Counted from the first letter of the stretch, positions 18,023 to 27,889 are shown. The stretch: 33,112 nt of DNA from Gracilaria domingensis (GCA_022539475.1 VCMS01000405.1:1-33112), one strand, 5' to 3'. Program-made: numbers and translations. Notes: generated by a model not told the origin, from the letters alone.

Positions 18023-20719
18023 ATGAGCGACCATATTATCAACTTCTTGATGGACGAGGTGGATTCAGCGCCCCCACCTTTGTCCAAAACCATATTCAAG
18101 CCATCCGAGAAGTCTTCTGTCCCGAAAGGGAAAGCAATGAAGACCGTCATTGAAGGTCCGGTACAGAACCGCACGGAGCGTACGAAGGTCCGTGTGCACG
18201 CAAAGAAGGGGAACCAAGGCCGAGGTGGGGACATGGGCCCCGACGGGGAGCTCCTTGGTGAGTCTATTCACTCTTCGACGGTTGATGTTTACGAGCTTGA
18301 AGACCGTGTCATCGAAAGAGAAGCTTTAAAGAAGAGAGCTAAGACAGACTGTCCGAGGTCGGAGAGAGTTACTTCAGACTCGGCGCGGGGAGATCTTGCA
18401 AGGGCCAAAGCCGCGCACTCCGGAGATGATTCATTGTCCACCTCATCCCCGGAAAGAAAGAAGTTGAAGGTCTCCGAATGTAGTCTGGATGCGAAGAGCG
18501 TTCCTTGTCCCAGCAAGAGCCGTGTTTTTCTGGGCATGGATATACCTCCGCAGATGGGGAGGAGGGAAACCGCAAGCGAGCCCAGCCGAGTTGGCAATCG
18601 TGCACATGAGGATGATGTTGAGCATCGTTTTCTGGACGGAGTGGAGCATGATGATGACCGTAGTGGCAACCTGCTTGATCACTTTGTTGACACATCCGAT
18701 CTAGGGAACAACGCCCGTCAAGCGTCTTGCGCGATGGCTGTTAGGAAGCTAAGCTTCGATGGCGTTGAGGAAGAAAGGGTCGTTGCTTCCGAGGATGTTG
18801 GCGGTGGCAACGCTGCTGACGATGAAGGAGAAGAGGCGTCGATGGTGCGTGTAATCGATTTAGACGCCATGCTGAAGGAACAAGAGGAGGATCTATCCGC
18901 CAGGCGTAACGCTTTGTTCGAGCGCCTAGAGGATATGATCTCCGGAAGGTTCCGTGCAACCCTCGGACGCAGGAGAAGTACGAGAGGGGTGGCGAAGAAG
19001 TCAGGAAGACTCAGTGCCGAAGAGCGACGGTTCCATCGGCTGCAGCAGCGAAAGGAGGAGTTGAAGAACAAAACTCCAAAAGAGCTATGGCATTCAATGA
19101 TCCGTGACCAACTCTGTCGCTGCCCAGACTACTTTGCCAGTTCAAATGCCTTGTTGCAGGAGAAGAATTGCCGCGCCGCGAAAGGGAAGGTTGTGTACCC
19201 TGGCTTGAAGGTAATTGTGGAGAACTGCATTGACTTGAATGATCTGTATATGGTTCGATACAGGACGAAAGAGCTTCTGATGGGGAAGGCCGAGAATGCG
19301 AGTTTTGACGTCTTCCGATCCATTATTGGACAGTTCATGCGCTGGGCCATTTCGTCTGGTGCCATGGATCGAAGGGATGGGTGGAAACCTATGGCGCTCT
19401 ACCAATTGATGGCCAATGAGTCGCTTGTGCGCATCTTTGTCAACTACTTTATCAAAACCGCCTCATTCTCGACTGTTGCAGGAAAGTGCAATGCTCTACG
19501 AACATTGTGCAAGTACGCAACACTTAAAATGATGGAGAGTGAAGATAAAAATAAGGTGCGACGAGTAGAGATGATGTTGAACAACACATTTAATGCTGCG
19601 AAGAGCAGGGCACGGGAGCAGTATCGGGCGAACCAAAGCGCTGACGATCGAATTTTGAATCAGACAATCGTCACCAAGAAGCATCTCGAGCTTGGAATAC
19701 GAACTGCCCGTGCTAAGCTTGGCGACATCATTGACGAATTCAATGTGACAGTCGGACGAGAGAGTAAGAAGGTTGCCGTGGAGCAGCTAACCAGTACGAA
19801 GGGTCTACTCGAGAAGTGGTGTCTCAACTTTCTGGGGTTGATTGCGCTTACGGGAGGGGGCCAAAGGCCGCAAGCGTATGCAAGACTCCAGTGCCCAAAG
19901 AGGGAGTTGTTGAAATCTTGTTGGTCGATTGACATGGGGAAGGCAAGGGGGGTTTTTGAGATGAGGACATTCCGAGAGAAAACTGCGAGGGCTTTAGACG
20001 TTCCGAACGTGAATTTTCCGAGATTTGTTCTGCCCTATGTTGCATTTCATGTCGAAGTTGTTCGGCCAATTGTTCTCAGGAGCCGGAAAATGCCGGTTAT
20101 GAAGGAGTTCAAGCGCCACAGACCATTGCTACTTCATTCTCGAACCGGACTCTATATGACCACCTCGCACATCAGTCGTTCGATTAAGACGTTCATGTTT
20201 GGCGTGGACCGTTCCTTGACTTCCGTAACAGCTATGACTCTGCGTACTAGCTTCGCTACCGTCATGCTACATGACTATCGTAACGGGAAATTTGAGAAGA
20301 ATGGCAAGAACATGGACGAGGATAAGTTCCTTAACCTTATGGCCAAACAGATGAATACATCCGTGGAACAGTTGCGCACGACGTATATGTCTTGTTACAG
20401 CGAAGACTTCCAGGAAATCACGGCCCTGCTCACCAAACATTTCTGTAGCATCCTAGGAGAGGAAACAGATGGAGAAGAGGATATTGAAGAGCGTTTTATG
20501 AACGACAGCTGCCCAGGAAGTCCCTTAGGTAGCGACGGGAATAGCAGCGATGTCGAAGATGACTCCGGGGTAGATGAGGGTTACTTTGGCTTAGCCATAT
20601 TAGAGAAAGAGGAGGAAGAAGAAGAAATGGGGAGGGAGGGGAACAAAGGTGATGGATGCGAAAACGAGGATGAAATTGAGCCAATTCGACGCGGCCGTCG
20701 CCGTCGCAGCCGAAATTAG
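18023..20719 (+). CDS. Tyrosine recombinase with long acidic extensions (898 aa)
   Basis: Likely the DNA breaking-and-joining enzyme of a mobile element, acting in the nucleus. The ATG at 18023 (MSDHIINFLMDEVD) is the first in frame. Residues 1-330 are charged and disordered with basic clusters (possible nuclear targeting). Residues 355-510 form the helical core-binding region also seen in the 460-aa recombinase. The catalytic half has Arg615 (LTGGGQRPQAYARLQ), Lys653 (TFREKTAR), Arg741 (AMTLRTSFAT) and Tyr788 (MNTSVEQLRTTY). The HxxR His is Met738 and the later His/Trp is Asn778, as in the smaller relative. Residues 810-898 are very acidic (IEERF, LEKEEEEEE) and end in a basic RRGRRRRSR tail. 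It ends in TAG, is intact and has no intron. The convergent neighbour is the ParB/Ulp1 gene 1 kb away. Larger captain-like recombinases of eukaryotic giant elements are a comparison, not a match. Confidence 0.85.
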   Translation: MSDHIINFLMDEVDSAPPPLSKTIFKPSEKSSVPKGKAMKTVIEGPVQNRTERTKVRVHAKKGNQGRGGDMGPDGELLGESIHSSTVDVYELEDRVIEREALKKRAKTDCPRSERVTSDSARGDLARAKAAHSGDDSLSTSSPERKKLKVSECSLDAKSVPCPSKSRVFLGMDIPPQMGRRETASEPSRVGNRAHEDDVEHRFLDGVEHDDDRSGNLLDHFVDTSDLGNNARQASCAMAVRKLSFDGVEEERVVASEDVGGGNAADDEGEEASMVRVIDLDAMLKEQEEDLSARRNALFERLEDMISGRFRATLGRRRSTRGVAKKSGRLSAEERRFHRLQQRKEELKNKTPKELWHSMIRDQLCRCPDYFASSNALLQEKNCRAAKGKVVYPGLKVIVENCIDLNDLYMVRYRTKELLMGKAENASFDVFRSIIGQFMRWAISSGAMDRRDGWKPMALYQLMANESLVRIFVNYFIKTASFSTVAGKCNALRTLCKYATLKMMESEDKNKVRRVEMMLNNTFNAAKSRAREQYRANQSADDRILNQTIVTKKHLELGIRTARAKLGDIIDEFNVTVGRESKKVAVEQLTSTKGLLEKWCLNFLGLIALTGGGQRPQAYARLQCPKRELLKSCWSIDMGKARGVFEMRTFREKTARALDVPNVNFPRFVLPYVAFHVEVVRPIVLRSRKMPVMKEFKRHRPLLLHSRTGLYMTTSHISRSIKTFMFGVDRSLTSVTAMTLRTSFATVMLHDYRNGKFEKNGKNMDEDKFLNLMAKQMNTSVEQLRTTYMSCYSEDFQEITALLTKHFCSILGEETDGEEDIEERFMNDSCPGSPLGSDGNSSDVEDDSGVDEGYFGLAILEKEEEEEEMGREGNKGDGCENEDEIEPIRRGRRRRSRN

Positions 20720-21721
20720 CTCGCTCTCATTTTGTACGGGACTGTTGTAGAAAGATTTCAGTGAAATCATTTCAGTAAATTGAGGAATTCAGTGCGAAGG
20801 ATAGTAGCATGGTAACGAAATCTCGTTTTCTGTCGGTTGGATGGGTGGTGTGTCTATTTGGATATCTAAATGAACGTTGTGAGTCCGCTACGCTGCGCAA
20901 TTGAACTGTTCGAACTCCACGATGCGAACGACATGCTTTGCTAAATGACGGTAGATGGTCATCGTTTGCTGATAGATAGGATCTTTTCCAGAAGGAACTC
21001 TGGGAGATGGCGTATGCCCAATATCACGACGTCTTCCTCGCGAGGTGCAGCTTCGAGGGTCAAGAGCAGTAGGATTGGCAAAAAAGGGGCGAGGCCCTGG
21101 GCAGAGTGGAGCAGTCGACGAGACAGGATGCGCGCTGGAGCGGAGAAATCCGCAGTGACAAAATAGAAGAAACCGTTTCAATTCAGCGCGGTAACTGGCG
21201 ACGGAAGTCGTGCGGTTTGTGGGCCCACCAGTAAAAATGTGGTGAAGAGACAGGGAAAGCGGCAAAGTTCGGAGCCTCGCCCAGCCTTCTCCCAAAATGA
21301 TCAATTTCCAAGCATTTCGATGACTGAAGGAGTGTAGCAAGCCGTTTCCCTCGCGATGATAGCAATAGGTGGAATAGTACGACTAGGGAACATTGAAGGT
21401 GTGCGCGTTGATGCGCGCATGGTGACGTTCTTGGGCTATTTCCTAATTTTCGTCGGTTCGGAGGACAGAGAGGCTGCCTTCTCTTTAGCGGTCGAACGGG
21501 TCTTATTCCAAAACAACGGTCAGGAAGGTAAATAGAAAGCAGGCCTTTCCTTTTACACATAGCCAAATGTTTGCGTAGTGGCATTAGAGTTCATCCGGTA
21601 TCGAGAACGTGATCTGTACACAGTCGAACATTTACAGTTCAGTTTAGAAGTACACCTGATTACACTTCAACTCTATCGTTGGTGCCGAAAAGAAATAAAA
21701 GTACCGGAACAGGGCTTCAGT
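20720..21721. other. Intergenic between convergent genes
   Basis: About 1 kb between the stop of the 898-aa recombinase and the stop of the ParB/Ulp1 gene. A perfect palindrome GATTTCA-g-TGAAATC (20754-20768) lies 35 bp past the recombinase stop. An AATAAA on the plus strand occurs near 21692, far from that stop. The minus-strand frames here (up to 150 codons) show no domain. No gene is supported. Confidence 0.55.
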
Positions 21722-24721
21722 TTACGAATGAATCCTTGTCTTCATTTTTCTGATGATATTCTGCATCCTGCCTAAACATTGTTCCCATTCGTCCTTAATA
21801 CTAGTATCCTTTTCACTCTGTGCGAGGGAAACCCCTTCTTCCACCAATGCCACAGCCGCTGAAGTCGGACGGCTTGCTGGGGATACTGAAGCAGCGATCT
21901 GTTCATTCGATAGCTCCACCATGGATATGGGCGGCTGAGGACGGGCTTGAGTTTTCACAGGCTGCGAGGTTGGGAAGGCAGCTGGTTCTATGATGGATCT
22001 AAACTTTGAGATCACCAGCGGAGTCATCTTCTCCATTGCATTTTCAATACCGGCATTAGGAGGGAGGCTTTTCATTGCATCCGTGATTGAGGAATGGTTT
22101 AGAACAGAAGAGGTAAGGGCGTGCACATCAATGGGTGGTGAAGTGGAATCATTCATACCAACAAGTCCATGAAGCACACCTACCAGTGCATTCCGTAGCA
22201 ATGTTCGTTGTTCGGATATCCCCGGTGAGGAGTATACCGGCCTTTGAGCCGCACTTGGCGTACTCTCGACATCCTTCAAGCTTGGCGTACGACCTTTGGG
22301 GTCTTGAAGTGGTTGGGCAGGTTGACTAGTGGTAACTTGGGATGGTTGTGCAGTTGAGGCTGTAGCAGGTGCTTGGTCTTGCGGTTTCACTCGGGAAGAT
22401 CCTTCTCCGCTAGGATGGCCCACCTTTTGCCGCTTGGTGGGATTTTGCATAAAGTCTGTATCATCCGTATCGTCGGAATCATTCTTCGCAATCGAAGAGG
22501 CCGGCGGAGTTTGGCCATTACGCGTCATTGGTCGGTTGGGATCAGTAGAATTATTCGAGGAATCTTGCTTATCTTTTGCAGGTGCTCCAGCCTTGCCTTC
22601 CGTGGAGGCTTGGCTTTTTGTGCGACGTGGTGGGACCTGTGACGCGCACGGATTGGTATACTTCTTGTTCCAGAATAGAGGCGGAGATTGAACGTATTTT
22701 TCACGGTTTGATTGGTAAGCGTTCACTAGAAACTGAAGACGGGACAGAACTTCACGCTTGTAGTCGCGAAGCGGATACAATCCATATACCTCCTTAACAT
22801 ATTGCGAAATTGCCTGAGGATCACCCTCCATAAACAAGTTATACCTTTTCGATATGATAGCCACATGGTAAGTCACACAGAACCCACATTCGAGGCCGCT
22901 TTGGAGTCTTTCCTTCAGGCTATGAAGCGAAACATTGGCTCGTAATTCCCGCAAGGATACCTTCCGCTTTCCTGGGTACGCAGCGACAAGGTAATGAAAA
23001 AGGTTGTCCTCAAGACCATGGTGTGGTGATGGATTCTTCAAGCTATCAAACCAGAATATACAAGCATTGGAGGCCTCAGAAGGCACGATGTTATCTTCGC
23101 CCTTGCGCGTAGAGTGCTCAAAGGTATCCAGCAGCCTAGGAAAGTTAACCAAAACTGCCACAGTCCAGTGAAATGATCCAACAATAGGTAAGACCGTGAG
23201 ATCCGCCTGCCAGGCTCGATGATGAGCCAAATAGGTTTTGCCGCTCATGGATTTCACTTTTCGACGGAGGGAGAGCAAGGGCTCAGTGCCTTCTTTCAAT
23301 TTTGTTTCGAACCATCCCGTCAACAAGAGAGACTCCAGCACATACATGACCTTCACTGAGTTTGGGTTCCACTGGTTAAGGTACATCAAAGTGAACAGTA
23401 CGGAGATATCGGTGGGCACCGAAAACGCGGTGATGGCATCATAGTCTTTCTTAGGTAACGTAAACTTTTCATCATGCACTCCGCCTTCGACCAAAAGAAC
23501 ATCATTGTCCGATCTGTCTTTCTCCTCCTGTTTAATACCTCTTTCTATCATTCCAATCAAATCAAAGGAATCTGAGTCACCGCCATTGGTGACATGGGCT
23601 TCCGCTCGCTTTCGAACAGCTCGAATGATCTTCTGCTTACGCTTGATGTCAACCAGCTCGTTTACCTCCTGGACTGGTTTTTTGTCAATCTCTTTCTCCT
23701 CACTGTCAAGTTTAGCTTGCAGCATATCCAGCAGGGACATGGAGCCAGGCTCTGTCCAGTTCAAGTAGTTCTCCCAACCTTGTGGCGGAGTTTTGAGTTC
23801 TGAGCTACCTTGCTGTCCGGTACTCCTTCGCTTGCGTCCCCTGCTTCGTCCATCAACTTCACTCCCTGTGCCATCGTTGAATCTATAGTCGCAATCCAAA
23901 CCGGAACTACGACGTGAAATCCACAGATCCACTCTAGCCTTAATCTTCTCTACGGGCCATGTTTTCACGACATTGAGCGTACGGCGAGGAAAAGAAGCAA
24001 GGCCGGCAGATTCTAGCTCACACAGATACGGTACCACCCCGGCTTTCAGCATTCTTTGCGCTCCTGAAATATAGCCCTGTCTCGTAGATTTGTTGGGTGG
24101 GGACATGAAGTCAATGGCATATTTACTGCTTTCAGCTGTATCCTCTTTTAGCTCATCGTAAGCCGCCATCAGTTTCGTCTGGGTCATCGCCGGGTTTCGC
24201 CTAGGTTTCTTCCCTGACTCTAAGAGCCTCTGCTGTTCTCTCCATATCCAGTACTGTTCCAGACGTGCAAAAGAGAGCACCTGCTCCATGAGACTGAATG
24301 GTTCCGGTCTCGGTTCTGTCGCTTCGAGATGATGAGAAATTATGGCGTCGTGGGTGAGAACGGAAACGTCCCGACCAAACTCGGATAAGCCCGAAAGATC
24401 TAGAACCTGATATGGCAAAATCATGATGTGCATTATGTGAGCAGCCACCAAAATGCGATGACCACCACCAACCACTATGAGAAACCCTTCGGGGAAATTG
24501 ATATCCGACGTTACTACAAGGAGGGGCTGGTGTCGTCGGAACCTATGCGGTTCTCCAACCTCCATGCAAACTCTCTTGAAGTTTGCTTGACTAGAGTGGC
24601 GACCAATGAACGGGCCGATAAAGAGGTCTGTGTGAGCGTAATAAACCTTGCTTATCCGCGCAATTTGAATTCTCTCCATGATCATCGAAGACAAGGTGGC
24701 TTTCGCCCGTCGGATTGCCAT
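21722..24721 (-). CDS. ParB-like domain fused to Ulp1-type (C48) cysteine protease (999 aa)
   Basis: Starts at the ATG at 24719-24721 and ends in TAA. Residues 15-110 resemble the ParB/sulfiredoxin-like N-terminal fold: a strand (QIARISKVYY), then QPLLVV and the signature-like LIVVGGGHRILVAAH (82-95), comparable to the G-x-R-R-x-A box of ParB. Residues 440-660 carry a Ulp1/SENP-like protease with His518 (SFHWTVAVL), Asp559 (FWFDSLKN), Gln607 and Cys612 (LQSGLECGFC), the expected His-Asp-Gln-Cys order. Family knowledge: such enzymes process SUMO or similar proteins, and Ulp1-like proteases are frequent passengers of eukaryotic DNA transposons (some Mutator-like and KDZ elements). Residues 690-940 are disordered, Pro/Ser/Gln-rich with KRQK, and the last 60 are helical. 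Lys/Arg-rich patches (RGRKRR) may target the nucleus. The gene is convergent with the recombinase and divergent from the 556-aa gene. The protease call is firm; the ParB call is tentative. Confidence 0.8.
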   Translation of the reverse strand: MAIRRAKATLSSMIMERIQIARISKVYYAHTDLFIGPFIGRHSSQANFKRVCMEVGEPHRFRRHQPLLVVTSDINFPEGFLIVVGGGHRILVAAHIMHIMILPYQVLDLSGLSEFGRDVSVLTHDAIISHHLEATEPRPEPFSLMEQVLSFARLEQYWIWREQQRLLESGKKPRRNPAMTQTKLMAAYDELKEDTAESSKYAIDFMSPPNKSTRQGYISGAQRMLKAGVVPYLCELESAGLASFPRRTLNVVKTWPVEKIKARVDLWISRRSSGLDCDYRFNDGTGSEVDGRSRGRKRRSTGQQGSSELKTPPQGWENYLNWTEPGSMSLLDMLQAKLDSEEKEIDKKPVQEVNELVDIKRKQKIIRAVRKRAEAHVTNGGDSDSFDLIGMIERGIKQEEKDRSDNDVLLVEGGVHDEKFTLPKKDYDAITAFSVPTDISVLFTLMYLNQWNPNSVKVMYVLESLLLTGWFETKLKEGTEPLLSLRRKVKSMSGKTYLAHHRAWQADLTVLPIVGSFHWTVAVLVNFPRLLDTFEHSTRKGEDNIVPSEASNACIFWFDSLKNPSPHHGLEDNLFHYLVAAYPGKRKVSLRELRANVSLHSLKERLQSGLECGFCVTYHVAIISKRYNLFMEGDPQAISQYVKEVYGLYPLRDYKREVLSRLQFLVNAYQSNREKYVQSPPLFWNKKYTNPCASQVPPRRTKSQASTEGKAGAPAKDKQDSSNNSTDPNRPMTRNGQTPPASSIAKNDSDDTDDTDFMQNPTKRQKVGHPSGEGSSRVKPQDQAPATASTAQPSQVTTSQPAQPLQDPKGRTPSLKDVESTPSAAQRPVYSSPGISEQRTLLRNALVGVLHGLVGMNDSTSPPIDVHALTSSVLNHSSITDAMKSLPPNAGIENAMEKMTPLVISKFRSIIEPAAFPTSQPVKTQARPQPPISMVELSNEQIAASVSPASRPTSAAVALVEEGVSLAQSEKDTSIKDEWEQCLGRMQNIIRKMKTRIHS

Positions 24722-25560
24722 TGCTGCTTATTGTGTCGATAATTCAGAAGGGTCCCGATTGTCGTCGCTGTAGTTCAATGAAGCCCCTCGTGTGACAACG
24801 ATGTCGAATGTGTTCCAGAGGTCTACAAACAAACCGAACAGAAGAATGGCAGAGTCTCTCCTCAGACTTTCAGCATATGTGGTGTAGCTAAGCTGAAGGG
24901 GTACCGAATATGGGATTTGGCAGATGAGAGTTGAGCACGCGAGATTTCACGAGAGCTGATGAACGTGAGAATTCACAGGCGAGGGATGAACTTGAACTTC
25001 TCGGGAGGTGAATCCATGCTAGAATGTCAACAGTGGCCGAATGCGCTTGGCTTCCGGACGGTGTCATATCGCAGGACGGCGTCCTGCAACTTTGTCGGAC
25101 GCCGTCCTGCTTCTCGGTTAATTTCGAAAATAAATTGAAAATAATTGTACTCCGTGTGGCGAGGGGAGATACTGCTGGCCTTCAGGGGCGCTGCGCGATG
25201 GCGTATATAACAAGAAACACTGCTTACAAGCGGACGCATCTCCACCACCCATTTGAACCGTGCAGGAGCCTCACGTGAGGGTCTGGAAGCAATTTACAGT
25301 TATGCAAGACCTTGAATTTGCGTCATGGGATAGTGTGCAACGTGGCGGCCGCTGCCAGGCAGGGCTTAAGCACGATGGTCTCCAATACCCGTCACCGAAG
25401 CCGTTCGTTTCGCCCATAGTAGCTTGCCCTTAACACATGCCGTAAGTTCGGCGGTTTTCTTATTTCCTATCTGTATCCAATGCTTTTGAACTCTGCCTCG
25501 TTCGCCGTCGTCCTGTTCTCTCACTGAGACCGAGCGTTTGCTACGCAGTTGTGCTGTATC
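24722..25560. promoter_or_regulatory. Divergent promoter region between ParB/Ulp1 and the 556-aa gene
   Basis: 839 bp separate two outward-facing start codons, so both promoters must lie here. TATATAA at 25204-25210 (plus) is about 350 bp before the 556-aa start; no equally good box was found for the other gene. A perfect palindrome GCAGGACG-g-CGTCCTGC (25071-25087) is followed 10 bp later by a partial second one (CGGACGCCGTCCTGC to 25107). This core is the same as in the dispersed arrays. Confidence 0.45.
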
Positions 25561-27231
25561 ATGTCTATCGGAGAGCATCGTGAAGTAATGGACACCTATC
25601 CGGGCGGGGTGAAGAAGCCGATACAGATCTTGCTTGACGCGAGGCTACTGACAGAGGAGGATTGCAGGGCAAAGGTATCTTCGATAGCGAAAGCATGGAA
25701 AGCCGCTCATGAAGGGTTACTTATTGGTACTGGATTTGGAATGGCAGTTCACAGTTTAACTCCCAGCGATTACTCGCGTATCAACAGCTATCTAGCAACC
25801 AGCAAGAATCTGGGTGATATTATCACCGGTTTGCACACGAAACATGCCCCTGAGAAGCTTGGGGAGAGGTACAGAGGATATGAAGGGAAGGCTGTTCTGG
25901 TTCGCTTTTCGAAGAGGAAGGAATATTGTGACCTGTTGGAAGCATGGGTGCTTTCGCAACAATACATACTGTGTCGTATCTTGGAGAGAGGATTGCTGAC
26001 GCATGCCGAGAGTGCCGAGGAGTATCGGCCTTCAAAAGAACTTGCGGTTGTCACTACCGTCTGCTGTCGATTTAAGATATGCATCAACGCGATGTGTGGA
26101 ATGGAAGATTATATTCGTATAGTTGAAGCAGGTGGCGCAGCTGTAAAGGTTGAAAAGACGCGAAGTGCCTTGGTTTCGACCGAAGAAGTTCTTGGGAAGC
26201 AGGGCGCTGAACCTTGGGAATGGGGATGGCGACGTAACCGCAGGCAGGCTTGCGAGAACACGGATGATGGGCTGTACGTTGTCTACACGGTTCTTGCTGG
26301 CCGAAAAGGGGGGTTCTATCTGGAAAGCATGGACATTACCGGTATCTACATAACTGTAACGGAACGCACCGTGCGGGGATTTACTGGAACGAAACTGGGG
26401 CAGACCGGCAAGTATTACGAGTATGTCCCGCCAGTCCATCCACGAGAAGTGAACTCTACCCGTGTGTTCTGGATGCCGGTCGGGAGTTCAATTGTCTTGT
26501 CTGCATCTAGCGTTGTGCGCTTCGGAGGGCATTGGGAGAACGATGTGGAGATATTTGGGTACGTCGTACGAGCGAGGAGGCTCGAACGCGGAGCCAAAAT
26601 GAAGTATGCTTCTGTAGATGATATGTCAGAGTATGCTCAACTTGACGAATACGGGAACCGAACAGAATTGATGAAGGGTTACGAGAATTCGATCGTAAAA
26701 TGTGTTAAATGGAACAAGTTTATGCAGCACAATCAACGTGATCGTCGCGTACTGGTGGGGACAATACCGAGTGTTATGGAGGTCGATCAGAATGGACGAG
26801 GAAGGAAGGAGATGATGAGGAACATGTACGACGCCCTTTGTGAACGAGAAACCATTGCAGATATCTACCGTAGCAATCCAGTGCTGCACATGATACGAAA
26901 GGAACCCGGAGAGGATTACGAGGATGATAGTGGAACGGAGACCCGACGAATGTGGTTGGGAGTGCAGGAAAAGGAGTGGATGGTGAGCGATATTCCATTT
27001 GCGCATATGGAACTGATGCTTGGGAAGAGGCTGTCTTTTCCATTAGACATTGCGGCGCTGCGTACTGGAATGTTAAAGGAACTGCGGGGAAAAGCGGAAG
27101 GTGAGAAGAGCAACAGTGGCAGTGAAAGTGGCTATGGATCGGAAAGCGAGCAGAGTGAAGAAAGTGATGATGGTGATGGTGACCGAATGAATGAGAAGGG
27201 TAGCGCGAGCAAGTCGGTGAGCCGGGAATAG
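25561..27231 (+). CDS. Unrecognised 556-aa protein, third gene of the putative element
   Basis: The ATG at 25561 (context tatcATGt) opens an intact, intronless frame ending in TAG. Residues 1-200 look helical and globular with scattered cysteines (ILCRILERG, VCCRFKICINAMCG). Residues 230-345 look beta-rich (LYVVYTVLAG, YITVTERTVRGF, VEIFGYVVRARRL). The middle holds VGTIPSVM (about 399-406), a short motif also present in the broken frame at 6274-7440. The last 50 residues are a Ser/Glu/Gly-rich acidic tail (SGSESGYGSESEQSEES). No signal peptide, membrane segment or catalytic motif is recognised. Its length, base composition and position beside the recombinase and the ParB/Ulp1 gene suggest it belongs to the same element, perhaps as a DNA-binding or structural factor, but function is unknown. 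Confidence 0.7.
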   Translation: MSIGEHREVMDTYPGGVKKPIQILLDARLLTEEDCRAKVSSIAKAWKAAHEGLLIGTGFGMAVHSLTPSDYSRINSYLATSKNLGDIITGLHTKHAPEKLGERYRGYEGKAVLVRFSKRKEYCDLLEAWVLSQQYILCRILERGLLTHAESAEEYRPSKELAVVTTVCCRFKICINAMCGMEDYIRIVEAGGAAVKVEKTRSALVSTEEVLGKQGAEPWEWGWRRNRRQACENTDDGLYVVYTVLAGRKGGFYLESMDITGIYITVTERTVRGFTGTKLGQTGKYYEYVPPVHPREVNSTRVFWMPVGSSIVLSASSVVRFGGHWENDVEIFGYVVRARRLERGAKMKYASVDDMSEYAQLDEYGNRTELMKGYENSIVKCVKWNKFMQHNQRDRRVLVGTIPSVMEVDQNGRGRKEMMRNMYDALCERETIADIYRSNPVLHMIRKEPGEDYEDDSGTETRRMWLGVQEKEWMVSDIPFAHMELMLGKRLSFPLDIAALRTGMLKELRGKAEGEKSNSGSESGYGSESEQSEESDDGDGDRMNEKGSASKSVSRE

Positions 27232-27880
27232 ACGGTAATCACTTCCACTGAGAAAGAAGTGCAATTGTGGATGGAAAAGTGTTAAACCTTGTTGAATCTT
27301 TAATGCCAAGCATGTCCTTCTTTTAGCATGGGAGGGATAGAATACCGCCCTTCAGGAGTAATATAGTTACTCAGGAACATACTGAGAGGTAAACATTTGT
27401 GGAGAGGTAAACATCTGTGCCAGGAATGGATACAGATCTTACCCTATACAGTTGGCTGGAAGAATGAGATACACTGTCCAGTATACTGAATTCTACTACT
27501 GATAATAGTGTTAGATACATCTGAAAACAATGGTTTTCCGGATTAGGAACTAGTGCTGAAGGGGCTGGCGGTTTCCAGGGCTCAACGTTAAGCTCTGAGA
27601 TCATTGCAATACTGCGCATAACGGTAAGATGCAGCAGACGCAGTAATAGCACTATTTCAAAAAATATATAGGTAAAAACCTGTCCAGAGCAATTAATTGA
27701 TCTCTTGGATACAAAATAATCGACAATTTCCAAGTGAACTGAAAGTATGAGAAGATTAAGTCAGGATGGGAAGAGGAACGAACTCCAAACCAACAAACCG
27801 TTTCCCTTTCTGCTAAGAAATTGAGACAGCTATCCTGGAATAACAGTCCGGCATGTTCATAGACTACAATGACAGAAACA
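27232..27880. other. Intergenic, no supported gene
   Basis: Nothing firm. A minus-strand frame at 27371-27733 (120 codons) has hydrophobic stretches but no recognisable family. A short duplication of gagaggtaaacat (near 27385 and 27401) is present. Confidence 0.5.
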
Positions 27881-27889
27881 AAAAATTCT

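Noticed and set aside
22150..22700. Plus-strand gene opposite the ParB/Ulp1 gene
   Set aside because: The frame is a shadow of the disordered region of the 999-aa protein.
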